A stretch of 64,000 nucleotides of DNA from Kordia jejudonensis. Lineage in GTDB: Bacteria; Bacteroidota; Bacteroidia; Flavobacteriales; Flavobacteriaceae. The notes beneath the pieces are model-generated. The model did no database searches. It worked only from the letters and a program-made list of their open reading frames with translations, and was not told where the DNA came from. The stretch covers positions 62,001 through 126,000 of the forward strand of contig NZ_LBMG01000008.1 of the NCBI RefSeq assembly GCF_001005315.1, read 5' to 3'. Both the position numbers and the translations under genes were made by a program. Positions 53,254-62,629 of this stretch are shown here, piece by piece (the first letter of the stretch is position 1; the number at the start of each line of letters is the position of its first letter).

Positions 53254-53916
53254 TTATTGAATAAAACGAATTTCTTTTCGATTAAAATCGATCACATTTG
53301 CTTCTTTTAATTCGTTCATGATGATGTTTAATGTTGGACGCGAAGTACCAATTAAGCTTGCAATATCTTTTTGTGTGTACGGATGTTTTACCACATGATC
53401 GCCTGTTTTTGGACATTCATATCCATATTCTTCACAGAGTTCTTTTAGGAATTCTAGCAAACGTGTTTTGGTATCTTTGAAGAGTAAAAGCTGTAATCGG
53501 CGTTCTAATTTTTTAATTCGAAAACCAATGAACTTGTATATTTTTAATGTGAAGGTTTGATTGTCTCGCATCAAATCGTGCATCGTGTCAACACCAATTG
53601 GACAGATAGACGTTGTATTGTCTACCGACTGCGCAAATTCATTTCGTTTTTCTTCGCCTAAAATGGCTTTCTCTCCAAATAATTCTCCTTTTGATAGAAT
53701 AGATTTTACCACTTCTTCTCCATCTTCTGTGTAATAGCCAAGCTTTACTTTTCCTTTTTCAATAAGATACAGTTTATTCGCAGAATCTTCTTCAAAGTAA
53801 ATATAGTCTTGCTTTTTATACGCATCAAATTCGTGACTCTTTTTGTACTTCTTAAATTTATGCGGACATAAGATATTGAAGAGGTTTACATCGTTAAAAT
53901 ACCAAAGAGAATTCAT
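53254..53916 (-). CDS. Crp/Fnr-family transcriptional regulator
   Basis: A 220-residue protein. The cyclic-nucleotide-like sensor fold (~25-120; IYFEEDSANKLYLIEKGKVK, GYYTEDGEEVVKSILSKGEL, FGEKAILGEEKRNEFAQSVD) lacks obvious Fe-S cysteines of Fnr. The C-terminal HTH is YTQKDIASLIGTSRPTLNII. It is a monocistronic gene with its own terminator. Signal and targets unknown. Confidence 0.92.
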   Translation of the reverse strand: MNSLWYFNDVNLFNILCPHKFKKYKKSHEFDAYKKQDYIYFEEDSANKLYLIEKGKVKLGYYTEDGEEVVKSILSKGELFGEKAILGEEKRNEFAQSVDNTTSICPIGVDTMHDLMRDNQTFTLKIYKFIGFRIKKLERRLQLLLFKDTKTRLLEFLKELCEEYGYECPKTGDHVVKHPYTQKDIASLIGTSRPTLNIIMNELKEANVIDFNRKEIRFIQ

Positions 53917-54005
53917 CGTATTGTGTGGTTACTTTTTAGGTGTTATCAAGGCTATTAATTCAGAAGTCGATAAAAAAAGTAAGAACTTACATAATAAGCA
54001 TAAAA

Positions 54006-54029
54006 AAACTCCAGATTGCGCTGGAGTTT
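54006..54029 (-). terminator. Terminator of lpdA
   Basis: AAACTCCAG and CTGGAGTTT form a 9-bp stem with a 6-nt loop; on the minus strand a T-run follows. It lies 24 nt after the lpdA stop. Confidence 0.9.
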
Positions 54030-54053
54030 GTTATTTTTTATGTGATATACGTT

Positions 54054-55460
54054 TTACACGTGCAATGCTCTGTCTTCTGTAGCCGCTAATGCCGCTTCTT
54101 TGATAGCTTCTGCAAATGTTGGATGTGCATGTGACATACGCGCAATATCTTCCGCAGATGCTCTGTATTCCATCGCAACTACCGCTTCCGCGATTAAATC
54201 GGCTGCTCTGGCACCAATCATGTGAACTCCTAAGATTTCATCTGTTTTTTCATCGGCTAAGATTTTGATGAAACCATCTAAATCCATACTTGCTCTACTT
54301 CTACCTAAGGCACGCATTGGAAATTGTCCAGATTTGTAGGCAATTCCAGCATCTTTTAATTCTTGCTCCGTTTTTCCAACCGCAGCAACTTCTGGCCATG
54401 TGTAGACAACTCCAGGAATTAAATTGTAATCGATATGTGGTTTTTGTCCCGCAATAATTTCAGCTACCATAGAACCTTCTTCCGAAGCTTTGTGTGCCAA
54501 CATTGCTCCTTTTACCACATCTCCAATTGCGTAAATGTTTGAAACATTGGTTTGCAAATGTCCGTTTACTTCTACTCTACCTCTGTCATCTAGTTTTACT
54601 CCAGCCGCTTCCGCGTTTAATCCGTCAGTATATGGACGACGACCTACAGAAACTAGGCAATAATCTCCTTTGAATTCTACTTCTTCGCCTTTTTTGTTGT
54701 CCGCTTTTACAATAACTTCATCTCCAACTCGCTCAACAGATTTTACTTTGTGCGATGTGTTGATTTTATATTTTTGCTTTTTGAATACTTTTGTCAATTC
54801 CTTCGATAAACCAGCGTCCATCCCTGGAATGATTCTATCCATATATTCAACAACAGTTACTTCTGCGCCTAAACGTCTGTATACTTGTCCTAATTCCAAT
54901 CCAATAACTCCACCACCAATGACAATCATGTGTTTTGGCACTTCTTTTAGCTTTAGTGCTTCTGTAGAAGTAATTACGCGTTCTTTATCAAGTGTAATGA
55001 ATGGTAAGTTTGATGGTTTACTTCCCGTAGCAATGATGATATTTTTTGCTTCAATTTCTTCGGAAGTTCCGTCATTTTTGGCAATGTTTACGTGTGTAGC
55101 ATCTTTAAAACTACCCAAACCTTCGTAGACATCAATTTTGTTCTTTTTCATCAAGAAATCAATTCCTCCAGTAGTTTGATCGACAACAGCAGTTTTACGA
55201 GCGATCATTTTTTCAAGATTGACTTTTACATCTCCTGAAATTTCAATTCCGTGATCGTCAAAATGTTTGATAGCATCTTCGTAATGATGAGAAGAATCTA
55301 ACAACGCTTTTGACGGAATACAACCTACATTTAAGCAAGTTCCACCGAGCGTACTGTATTTTTCTATAATTGCTGTTTTCATTCCTAGTTGTGCACAGCG
55401 AATTGCGGCAACATATCCACCAGGTCCTGAACCGATAACGGCTACATCGTATGAATTCAT
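54054..55460 (-). CDS. lpdA: Dihydrolipoyl dehydrogenase (E3)
   Basis: The start is the ATG at 55458-55460 (MNSYDVAVIGSGPGGYVAAI); the longer reading adds 16 basic residues not present in the family. The 468-residue flavoenzyme reoxidises the lipoamide of 2-oxoacid dehydrogenase complexes and the glycine cleavage system. Redox disulfide motif GGTCLNVGCIPSKALL, FAD/NAD folds (VIGGGVIGLELGQVYRRLGA), and C-terminal HAHPTFAEAIKEAALA with the catalytic His-Glu pair. No E1/E2 genes are adjacent; the neighbours are a Crp-type regulator and a secreted protease. Confidence 0.97.
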   Translation of the reverse strand: MNSYDVAVIGSGPGGYVAAIRCAQLGMKTAIIEKYSTLGGTCLNVGCIPSKALLDSSHHYEDAIKHFDDHGIEISGDVKVNLEKMIARKTAVVDQTTGGIDFLMKKNKIDVYEGLGSFKDATHVNIAKNDGTSEEIEAKNIIIATGSKPSNLPFITLDKERVITSTEALKLKEVPKHMIVIGGGVIGLELGQVYRRLGAEVTVVEYMDRIIPGMDAGLSKELTKVFKKQKYKINTSHKVKSVERVGDEVIVKADNKKGEEVEFKGDYCLVSVGRRPYTDGLNAEAAGVKLDDRGRVEVNGHLQTNVSNIYAIGDVVKGAMLAHKASEEGSMVAEIIAGQKPHIDYNLIPGVVYTWPEVAAVGKTEQELKDAGIAYKSGQFPMRALGRSRASMDLDGFIKILADEKTDEILGVHMIGARAADLIAEAVVAMEYRASAEDIARMSHAHPTFAEAIKEAALAATEDRALHV

Positions 55461-55591
55461 ATTCTTTTTTTTTGAACTTTTTTGTTTGTCAAGAATACAA
55501 AAGTACAACTATTTTAGAGTTCAACAATGCTTTAATGATTTCTATAACATTTTCATCATAAATACTTTTAAAAACATTGTGTATATAAGCA

Positions 55592-55631
55592 AAAAAGCAG
55601 CAATTTACATAGAAGAAATTGCCGCTTTTTA
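55592..55631 (-). terminator. Terminator of the secreted protease gene
   Basis: AAAAAGC-a-GCAATTT pairs with AAATTGC-c-GCTTTTT (one mismatch) around a 9-nt loop, with T-runs on both sides, 21 nt after the protease stop. Confidence 0.88.
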
Positions 55632-55651
55632 TTTTTTTAGTAATGTTTTTT

Positions 55652-58306
55652 CTAGTTTACAATAATACGTTTTGTTGTTACTTTTTTATCAGTAATTAGT
55701 TTTAGTATATATATATTAGGGCGTAAATTACCTAAATCAACGGGCACTTTATCTTGATGCTTAAATGATTTTTCATATAGTAATTGTCCAGTGTTGACAT
55801 CTAATACCTGAATTGTTCCACGTTGTACAGCTACTTCTTGAATTTGAACTGTAAATTGTCCTCTGCTTGGATTTGGAATTAACGTAATATCATCTACTGT
55901 AGTTTGTCTTCTGAATGGTTCTCCTCTATCTTCATTTCCTCTACCATTTAATTCTACAAAATAGTGACATTCACTTCCATACGCTTCTTCTCTGTTTTCA
56001 GAGTAGTTTTGAGAGAATGCAAAATGATAGTTTACTGATTGTCTAAAACCTTGATTCATTCTGAATTCAACACTTAATGGATAATATACTCCTGGCGGCA
56101 TACGAAGATTCAATAGTTGCGCTCTTGAAGGTTGTGTAAGTACAACTTCTCTTTCTTCTTCATTTATAATTTCAATACCTTCTGCTTGCCTACCATTTTC
56201 CAGCCATAAGTTCCAAAGTTCTTGGCTAAGCTGAAATCTGATTTCACCAACTTCTCTAAAAGGAACTGCTATTTGATCATCATCTAACAAAGTAAAATTT
56301 ACATCAAATAAAGCATGTTCAAATGTATGATTCCCAACTACAATTCCTCCAAAACCATTTAAATAGTTTCCTCCAAGATTTACCAAACTTGCATTTCGAG
56401 TCACAATATTGTTGTTGTTGCTCACATTTGGACCAATTGGTGCGCCTGGACCTGGATTTTCATTAGCCATTGGATCATTCGGATCTACAATTCTTCCCAA
56501 GAAACAAATCATTGCGCCATTATTTAACCCAAAAATTGCTGGATCGTCTGGTTGCCACTTTGCATCAATAATGTATTCTTGTCCTGGTGCCAACGCTGGA
56601 ATTCGGAATCCTTGTCCAGCAACATACGTGTTAGTAGCATTAAAACCAGTGTAAGGAACTGTTAATTCAGCTCCAGCTGGATTTCCATTTATGAGTGTTG
56701 TTCCGTCCCAAGATTCTGGCCAAGCTTCTCCTGTAGAACCTAATGTCCAATATAGTTTTGCATAACTTACAGAAGAAGTTGTAAAACTTACATTATGCAC
56801 TCTGAAACGCATTACGTTAGAATTTGAACCAAGATATCCTGGATCTTCATGAGTCAGATTTAGTCCTGAATTTGTTCTACGATTCCAGATATCTGGACTT
56901 TGCCATATACCTTGCCCTGAATTATTTGGTTCTTCTCCTCCATCACGTGAGCTATCAAATCCTGCCAAATCATATCCAGTATCACAACCCATAGATTTTA
57001 ATACTTCTACACCTGTATTTCCAGGATCTAACCAATTACTTAGTCGTGTAGAATTGGTTCCGCCACCAGTCCAAGATTCCGAGAATTTCCCGTAATTATT
57101 GTTATCTACGAAACTTCCTCCTGAAGAAGTACAACCTAGATTTAAGTCTCCATTCCATAATTGCCCTATTATTTGGTGGTTTTGATTAAATAATGGCGAT
57201 CCACTTGAACCTGGCTCTACCAACCCATCATCCCATTGATCTATAAGCCATCTGTTAGTTCCGTTAGAGACAGCATTACTATCAAAAGAGATTTTTTTGA
57301 TATCTCCGGCAGGATGATGAATTCCAGCTACACTTAACGGTACTGTTCCTGTGTTGTCCCAACCCGCAAAAGTAATACCATAAGATGTTGGAATTGATGA
57401 AGTAATTTCCACCAAACAAAAATCAGTGGTACTTCTTCTTGCTCTGAATGCTGCTCCACTTACAGATTGAAATGATGGCGAACTACCAGGTGTTGTACAT
57501 GTAGCACTTTGCCAATTGAATCGGAATACCCAAGAACCTGGATTTGGATCAAAAGTATAACAATGGTTTGCTGTTAATACATATGGTGTTTGATCTTGAT
57601 TTGTATTGTTTATTAAAGAACCTGAACATGAACTTCCTGCAAGCACAATAAGCATACTTGCATCAATTTCACAAGTCCAAGGTGCGCCAACAGCACAATT
57701 TACATTATTATGACATGGTCTTGCATTTGTATCTCCAAAACCATACGGCGCTCTATATCCGTGAATTACAGTACTGAGTTCTATTTGCCCCTTTCCTATT
57801 ACTTCTTTTGGTTCGTAGTATTCAAACGTAATGAAATCTCCTTGAATTAAATCTGTAGCAAAGATTCCGTTATCCTTGTTATTTTTATTGGTAAACGCTC
57901 CTAAGACTTCTTGTTTCTTATTGTATATAAACAATTTAGCCCCTTCTGGAAGTCTATATTTTTTAAAGATTAGATTGATGCTTAGCGCATTTGGAGAGAC
58001 AATAGAAACATTCCAGACGCGATCGCCATTACCTAGTGTTTGCCAAACACCTCTTTTAAATCCAATTTCTACTGGAATTTCCACTCCAAATCGATACGGC
58101 TTTAATTCATCTTTGGTAGCTTCGTCTTCTCTTTTATAAGATTCCACATCAACCAAAGGCATAGCAACTACAGGGATTTTAGCATTCAAAAATCCTTTAT
58201 TTTGCAGTGTAAACGCATACGGCGTTCCACCTTCACTTATCTGAGCTTCTGCTTGCCAACTTATGCACAGCAGGAAACTCATTAATAATAATAACTTTGT
58301 TTTCAT
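55652..58306 (-). CDS. Secreted trypsin-like serine protease with T9SS sorting domain
   Basis: An 884-residue protein with a signal peptide (ends near WQAEAQ). After a propeptide-like region (~25-185), a chymotrypsin-fold domain follows with the triad His248 (LTANHC), Asp295 (TTDFCLVEI) and Ser368 (EPGSSGSPLF). The pattern CHNNVNC...CSGSLI and the disulfide-rich layout resemble lysyl endopeptidases. A ~400-residue tail follows, with a jellyroll-like part and a type A sorting domain (LIPNPSRGQFTVQI ... LRPNIYILKLITDKKVTTKR). The signal peptide and sorting domain predict T9SS secretion and surface attachment. The Lys specificity is a guess from similarity. Confidence 0.9.
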   Translation of the reverse strand: MKTKLLLLMSFLLCISWQAEAQISEGGTPYAFTLQNKGFLNAKIPVVAMPLVDVESYKREDEATKDELKPYRFGVEIPVEIGFKRGVWQTLGNGDRVWNVSIVSPNALSINLIFKKYRLPEGAKLFIYNKKQEVLGAFTNKNNKDNGIFATDLIQGDFITFEYYEPKEVIGKGQIELSTVIHGYRAPYGFGDTNARPCHNNVNCAVGAPWTCEIDASMLIVLAGSSCSGSLINNTNQDQTPYVLTANHCYTFDPNPGSWVFRFNWQSATCTTPGSSPSFQSVSGAAFRARRSTTDFCLVEITSSIPTSYGITFAGWDNTGTVPLSVAGIHHPAGDIKKISFDSNAVSNGTNRWLIDQWDDGLVEPGSSGSPLFNQNHQIIGQLWNGDLNLGCTSSGGSFVDNNNYGKFSESWTGGGTNSTRLSNWLDPGNTGVEVLKSMGCDTGYDLAGFDSSRDGGEEPNNSGQGIWQSPDIWNRRTNSGLNLTHEDPGYLGSNSNVMRFRVHNVSFTTSSVSYAKLYWTLGSTGEAWPESWDGTTLINGNPAGAELTVPYTGFNATNTYVAGQGFRIPALAPGQEYIIDAKWQPDDPAIFGLNNGAMICFLGRIVDPNDPMANENPGPGAPIGPNVSNNNNIVTRNASLVNLGGNYLNGFGGIVVGNHTFEHALFDVNFTLLDDDQIAVPFREVGEIRFQLSQELWNLWLENGRQAEGIEIINEEEREVVLTQPSRAQLLNLRMPPGVYYPLSVEFRMNQGFRQSVNYHFAFSQNYSENREEAYGSECHYFVELNGRGNEDRGEPFRRQTTVDDITLIPNPSRGQFTVQIQEVAVQRGTIQVLDVNTGQLLYEKSFKHQDKVPVDLGNLRPNIYILKLITDKKVTTKRIIVN

Positions 58307-58488
58307 GGTTTTGATTGTTTTATAGGTTATTTTATTTATAATACCTTAAAAGTAAACCATTTAAATCCCTTAAGAAAAGGTTAAACACGTATTTATTGAA
58401 GGTAAAACGCCTTTATTTGAGAAGGTTAAACCATATAGTGATTAGAAAGAATATTCTTAAATTAATAAGTTTGAATTATCGCAATTAG

Positions 58489-59121
58489 TTAAACAGGAAA
58501 CCCTAACATTTCTCCCATTCCAATGGTGAACAACCAACTTCCATAAATGGCGTGTTCAATAGTGACTAATAGTGTCGACTTCGTTTTGATGAACGTGAAC
58601 GCGAATAAAATCCCGCCAAGGAATGTAAGTACTAAAACTAATACGTTTTGAAAGAAAAAATGTGCCAAGCAAAACACAATGGCGTTGATAAATATGAGTA
58701 GATTTTTATTTTTAAATAATGATTCATACCGAACAAAAAAGAAGGTTCTGTATATTAATTCTTGTGGATATACTGAAAATACACTGTAAAAGAATAAAAT
58801 GAAAAGCCATAATAATGGTTTTGTTTTTGGGACGATAAATAGCTTTGAAATATCTGTAAAATACACATATACTGCGGTAATTACACAAATACAAGCTAGT
58901 AAAATTAACGTTCGTTCCCAAAATGCTTTCCAATTGAGATGTTCATTGAGTTTGAAACGTTGTTTTTCTACTCTGAGTAACATCCAAACGATGTATAGAA
59001 AACCGAAAAGTCCAAGTCCGAGTTTTAACCAAATAGGATAATCTAATACCAAACTTACAGGCATCAAAATGAAAATCAAGAAGAATTCTGTGAGTTTGTA
59101 GCGTGTGTTTTGAAAATCCAT
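58489..59121 (-). CDS. CPBP-family (Abi/Rce1-like) membrane protein
   Basis: A 210-residue inner-membrane protein with six to seven hydrophobic segments. Motif 1 of the glutamic intramembrane protease family is normally EExxxR; here it is Q-E-L-I-Y-R (YPQELIYRTFFFVRY), with Gln in place of the first Glu. FCLAHFFFQN (motif with His) and VTIEHAIYGSWLFTIG are present. The family includes CaaX proteases and bacteriocin-immunity proteins; activity here is uncertain because of the substitution. Confidence 0.78.
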   Translation of the reverse strand: MDFQNTRYKLTEFFLIFILMPVSLVLDYPIWLKLGLGLFGFLYIVWMLLRVEKQRFKLNEHLNWKAFWERTLILLACICVITAVYVYFTDISKLFIVPKTKPLLWLFILFFYSVFSVYPQELIYRTFFFVRYESLFKNKNLLIFINAIVFCLAHFFFQNVLVLVLTFLGGILFAFTFIKTKSTLLVTIEHAIYGSWLFTIGMGEMLGFPV

Positions 59122-59153
59122 TTGAAACGTTTAGAATATAAAGGTATGGTTTT

Positions 59154-59615
59154 CTAAACAGAAATCGCCGTTGTATGTTTTACTTCACTAATCACAAAAA
59201 TGCTATGCGTGTTTCCAATGTTTGGAATTACCGTTAGTTTACTGACCATAAAATCGCGATACGCTTCCATATCTTCCACTAAGATTTTTAGAATGTAATC
59301 GTAATCGCCACTTACGTGATAACATTCCAATACTTCTTCCAACTTTATAATTTCACGTTCAAATTTTAGCACAAAGTCTTTTGAATGTTGTGTTAAACGT
59401 ACATGACATTGCGCCATGAAGCTTTTTGCAATTCGTTTTTTATCTAAAATTGCCACATAATTTTTCACAACACCTTCTTTTTCAAGCTTCTTAATACGTT
59501 CATACACAGCAGTTACGGATAAGTTTAGCTTGTTTGATAATTCTTTGGTGGTTTGTTTGCTATCTTTTTGCAATAGCATTAACAACTTTCGGTCGGTTTG
59601 ATCAAGTTTCAACAT
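59154..59615 (-). CDS. Lrp/AsnC-family transcriptional regulator
   Basis: A 153-residue protein. HTH at the N-terminus (LDQTDRKLLMLLQKDSKQTT, KELSNKLNLSVTAVYERIKK) and an AsnC/RAM effector-binding domain (YHVSGDYDYILKILVEDMEA). It is divergent from a PLP-dependent methionine/cysteine-type enzyme (156-nt gap), which suggests that it controls that gene in response to an amino acid. Confidence 0.93.
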   Translation of the reverse strand: MLKLDQTDRKLLMLLQKDSKQTTKELSNKLNLSVTAVYERIKKLEKEGVVKNYVAILDKKRIAKSFMAQCHVRLTQHSKDFVLKFEREIIKLEEVLECYHVSGDYDYILKILVEDMEAYRDFMVSKLTVIPNIGNTHSIFVISEVKHTTAISV

Positions 59616-59771
59616 GGAAAAAATTCTATAATTGTATTATTTTCAAAGTAAAATTAAATAATATTTCACTCTAAAACCATTTTAATAGATTTATTTTCTA
59701 TATAAAACACATTTGATTGATTTTAATTCTATTTATATCGAATTTTACTACATATTTAAATTTTAAAAACT

Positions 59772-60986
59772 ATGAAGTTCAATCCAGCTAGTAACATACA
59801 AGATTTACAGTATTTTGGCGAATTTGGAGGTGTAAATCCTTCAATTTCAGATTCATCAACTTATACATTTTTGTCAGCAAAAACCATGTTTGACACCTTT
59901 GAAGGCAATGCAGATGGTTGTTATTTGTATTCGCGACATACATCGCCGAGCAATTTGTATTTAGGCGAAGCGTTGGCCGCTATGGAAGGCACTGAAACTG
60001 CAAATGTTTCCGCTTCAGGAATGGGCGCCATTACACCAGTTTTATTACAGTTATGCAAAAGTGGCGATCATATTGTTTCTAGCAGAACGATTTATGGCGG
60101 AACGTATGCTTTTTTAAAAAATTTTACACCACGTTTTCATATTGAAACTTCATTTGTAGATATTACAAAATTGGATGTGGTTGAAGCGGCAATTACACCA
60201 AAAACGAAAGTATTGTACTGCGAAGCGGTTAGCAATCCACTGTTAGAAGTTGCTGATATTGCTGGTCTAGCCAGAATTGCCAAGAAATATAATTTACAAT
60301 TAGTGGTTGACAATACCTTTTCGCCGTTGTCAATTTCGCCTGCCAAACTTGGAGCAGATGTGGTTATTCACAGCTTAACGAAATTTATCAACGGTTCTAG
60401 TGATACGGTTGGTGGTGTAGTTTGTGGAACACAAGCTTTTATTGATCAATTGCGAAATGTTAATGACGGCGCAAGCATGTTATTGGGTTCAACAATGGAT
60501 AGTTTGCGAGCGGCTTCTGTATTGAAAAATTTACGAACGCTTCATATTCGGATGAAACAGCACAGTCACAACGCAGCCTATTTAGCACAAAAATTTCAAG
60601 AAGATGGTTTAAAAACGGTGTATCCAGGCTTGACTTCACATCCATCACATGAATTATTTAAAAGCATGATGAATGAAGAGTATGGTTTTGGCGGTATGCT
60701 AACCATTGATGTTGGTAGCAGTGAAAAAGCAAATCAACTCATGGAGTTAATGCAACAAAGAAATTTAGGGTATTTGGCCGTGAGCTTAGGATTTTATAAA
60801 ACGTTATTTAGCGCGCCAGGAACATCTACCTCATCGGAAATACCAGCAGAAGAACAAGCAGCAATGGGCTTAACAGATGGCTTGATTCGTTTTTCTATAG
60901 GTTTGGATAATGACATCCACAGAACCTATACGATTATGCGTGAATGCATGCATGAACTTCATATTTTACAGCCTACGTTGGTATAA
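59772..60986 (+). CDS. PLP-dependent Cys/Met metabolism enzyme (methionine gamma-lyase-like)
   Basis: A 404-residue aspartate-aminotransferase-fold protein of the trans-sulfuration family: YLYSRHTSPSNLYLGEALAA, ASGMGAITPVLLQLCKSGDH, TFSPLSISPAKLGADVVIHS and the PLP-lysine K204 in HSLTKFINGSSDTVGG. The end (GLIRFSIGLDNDIHRTYTIM) matches the family (RLSVGLE type). Methionine gamma-lyase or a related lyase is most likely; cystathionine beta/gamma-lyase and homocysteine synthase cannot be excluded. The adjacent divergent Lrp regulator suggests amino-acid-dependent control. Confidence 0.9.
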   Translation: MKFNPASNIQDLQYFGEFGGVNPSISDSSTYTFLSAKTMFDTFEGNADGCYLYSRHTSPSNLYLGEALAAMEGTETANVSASGMGAITPVLLQLCKSGDHIVSSRTIYGGTYAFLKNFTPRFHIETSFVDITKLDVVEAAITPKTKVLYCEAVSNPLLEVADIAGLARIAKKYNLQLVVDNTFSPLSISPAKLGADVVIHSLTKFINGSSDTVGGVVCGTQAFIDQLRNVNDGASMLLGSTMDSLRAASVLKNLRTLHIRMKQHSHNAAYLAQKFQEDGLKTVYPGLTSHPSHELFKSMMNEEYGFGGMLTIDVGSSEKANQLMELMQQRNLGYLAVSLGFYKTLFSAPGTSTSSEIPAEEQAAMGLTDGLIRFSIGLDNDIHRTYTIMRECMHELHILQPTLV

Positions 60987-61016
60987 TTAAGCTTTTTTTA
61001 GTTACTACGAGACAAG

Positions 61017-61043
61017 AAGGAATATCTCAAGGTATTCCTTTTT
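61017..61043 (+). terminator. Terminator of the PLP enzyme gene
   Basis: AAGGAATA and TATTCCTT form an 8-bp stem with an 8-nt loop, followed by T-run, 30 nt after the stop. Confidence 0.85.
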
Positions 61044-61200
61044 GAGTTAAAAACTTACACTATAAAAAAGAAACAACTTAAGTGTTTCTACGTGCTTTTT
61101 ATAAAAATATCGCTCATTACGGTTTTCCGTAAAATTCATTCTACAGATATCGTTATCATTGAATTCAAAATTCAATGATTACCTAAGAAACCCTAAATTA

Positions 61201-61461
61201 ATGAGCCAAGACGTATATATTTTAAGAGAACACATAGACTCAGGAGAGATGCATTTATTCTTAGCTTCTAAGACAAAAGAAGATGAATGTTACGCTAAAC
61301 AAAAATCAATTTGCGGAAAAATGGATGCTGATGATGCTTCTAAAACTATTTTTTCATGTCAACCCGAAAACAGTGCCCGAAAACAATGTGCAAAAGTTGG
61401 AAAACAGGTTTGTAGTAAATGTATTAGCTATTTATATGATAATGGGATTGATTTAAAATAA
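61201..61461 (+). CDS. Small Cys-rich protein, function unknown
   Basis: An 86-residue cytoplasmic protein. The ATG at 61201 (MSQDVYILREHIDSGEMHLF) is preferred over a TTG 14 codons upstream that would start in a hairpin-like AT stretch. Six Cys are spread over the protein (ECY, SICGK, FSCQ, KQCAK, QVCSKC). The CSKC pair could bind a metal or be redox-active. No family recognised. The stop codon lies inside the AATAATCC tandem repeat that follows. Confidence 0.55.
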   Translation: MSQDVYILREHIDSGEMHLFLASKTKEDECYAKQKSICGKMDADDASKTIFSCQPENSARKQCAKVGKQVCSKCISYLYDNGIDLK

Positions 61462-61490
61462 TCCAATAATCCAATAATCCAATAATCCAA
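61457..61490. repeat. 8-bp tandem repeat
   Basis: AATAATCC is repeated four full times (61457-61488) plus two bases, starting inside the stop region of the small Cys-rich gene and reaching close to the 3' end of the YdjM-like gene. Slipped-strand length variation is likely. Confidence 0.9.
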
Positions 61491-61494
61491 TTTA

Positions 61495-62526
61495 CTATTT
61501 CCCTTTCACACGTTCCCAAAAGATTCCTAAAATATCGCCCATCGTCATATTTTCATCAAATTCTGGGGCAAAAGGTTTCATATTGAGTCGATTTCCGTCT
61601 TTGAATAGGGTAAATGAAAATACAGCCGATTTCCCATTTCCAGTATCAATAGAAGGATATCGTAAATCACTGTACAAATATGTTCCGTCTTTATTATCTT
61701 GGAGATTGTAATATTCGTTACTAAACCAAGTTAGTTGTGCCAAATCAGGATTGTCCTTCGGAAGCAAATTGTGATTTTTAGGAATCGTATTCCAATCAAT
61801 AAACGTTGATTTTGTATCGAATAGTGAATAAAAAGCAACATGATAATCGGTTTCCGTTTCGGCAATTCCAAACCATAATATGTTATTTAAAATTGAAGCT
61901 TCTGTATTGTAACGCGTATATTGAATGCCTTGTTCGACTAACGATTTTTCAAAGACTGAGTTGATATAAAATTTGTTTCCAATCGTGAATAACATGTATA
62001 TGGAACTAATTCCTACGCCTAGTTTTAGCCATAATTTTCGTGTTGGATTTTTTCGATTAAAAAACATCATTACTATCAAACAGAGTAAAAACGGAACTGT
62101 ATACGCAGGATCTGCCACAGAAATATTGCTAAATGCAACGCGGTAATCTGAAAAAGGTAAGAATAATTGCGTTCCGTATCCTGTGAAGCAATCTAAAATA
62201 GGATGTGTAAATATGGACAAGAAAAACAACCAAGTCCAATCTTTTTGAGTAGTTGTGTCTTTTCGTTTGCCATTATCGTATAATTTATACACGAGCAGTC
62301 CAAACAAAAATGCGGCTAAAATCGCGAAAGCAATCGAATGCATGAATCCTCTATGAAACAACATGGCATCTATTTGATTATCGTACAACCAATTTCCCAC
62401 AAAGACATCCAAATCTGGAATGGTCCCACCAATTGCACCAAACAATAACGCTTTGTTGCCAATCTTTTTTCCCATTGCAGCTTCGCCACAAGCGGCTCCT
62501 AATACTATTTGCGTTAACGAATCCAT
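61495..62526 (-). CDS. YdjM-like membrane-bound metal-dependent hydrolase
   Basis: The ATG at 62524-62526 (MDSLTQIVLGAACGEAAMGK) is the typical start of the family; a longer reading adds 22 unusual residues. 343 residues. GGTIPDLDVFVGNW, HRGFMHS (metal-binding His) and FTHPILDCFTGYGTQLFLPF are the conserved motifs of COG1988. Hydrophobic segments near 60-80, 95-115, 145-165. It is an inner-membrane putative hydrolase of unknown substrate; the C-terminal half is specific to Bacteroidota. Confidence 0.85.
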   Translation of the reverse strand: MDSLTQIVLGAACGEAAMGKKIGNKALLFGAIGGTIPDLDVFVGNWLYDNQIDAMLFHRGFMHSIAFAILAAFLFGLLVYKLYDNGKRKDTTTQKDWTWLFFLSIFTHPILDCFTGYGTQLFLPFSDYRVAFSNISVADPAYTVPFLLCLIVMMFFNRKNPTRKLWLKLGVGISSIYMLFTIGNKFYINSVFEKSLVEQGIQYTRYNTEASILNNILWFGIAETETDYHVAFYSLFDTKSTFIDWNTIPKNHNLLPKDNPDLAQLTWFSNEYYNLQDNKDGTYLYSDLRYPSIDTGNGKSAVFSFTLFKDGNRLNMKPFAPEFDENMTMGDILGIFWERVKGK

Positions 62527-62629
62527 GAATTGATTTAAATTATAAGATTTGCAAAGGTACGCAACCAAATTGATTTGCATAGTAGTTAACAAAATCGTAA
62601 CATTACGCTAAGAAACGAACCGAATCATT

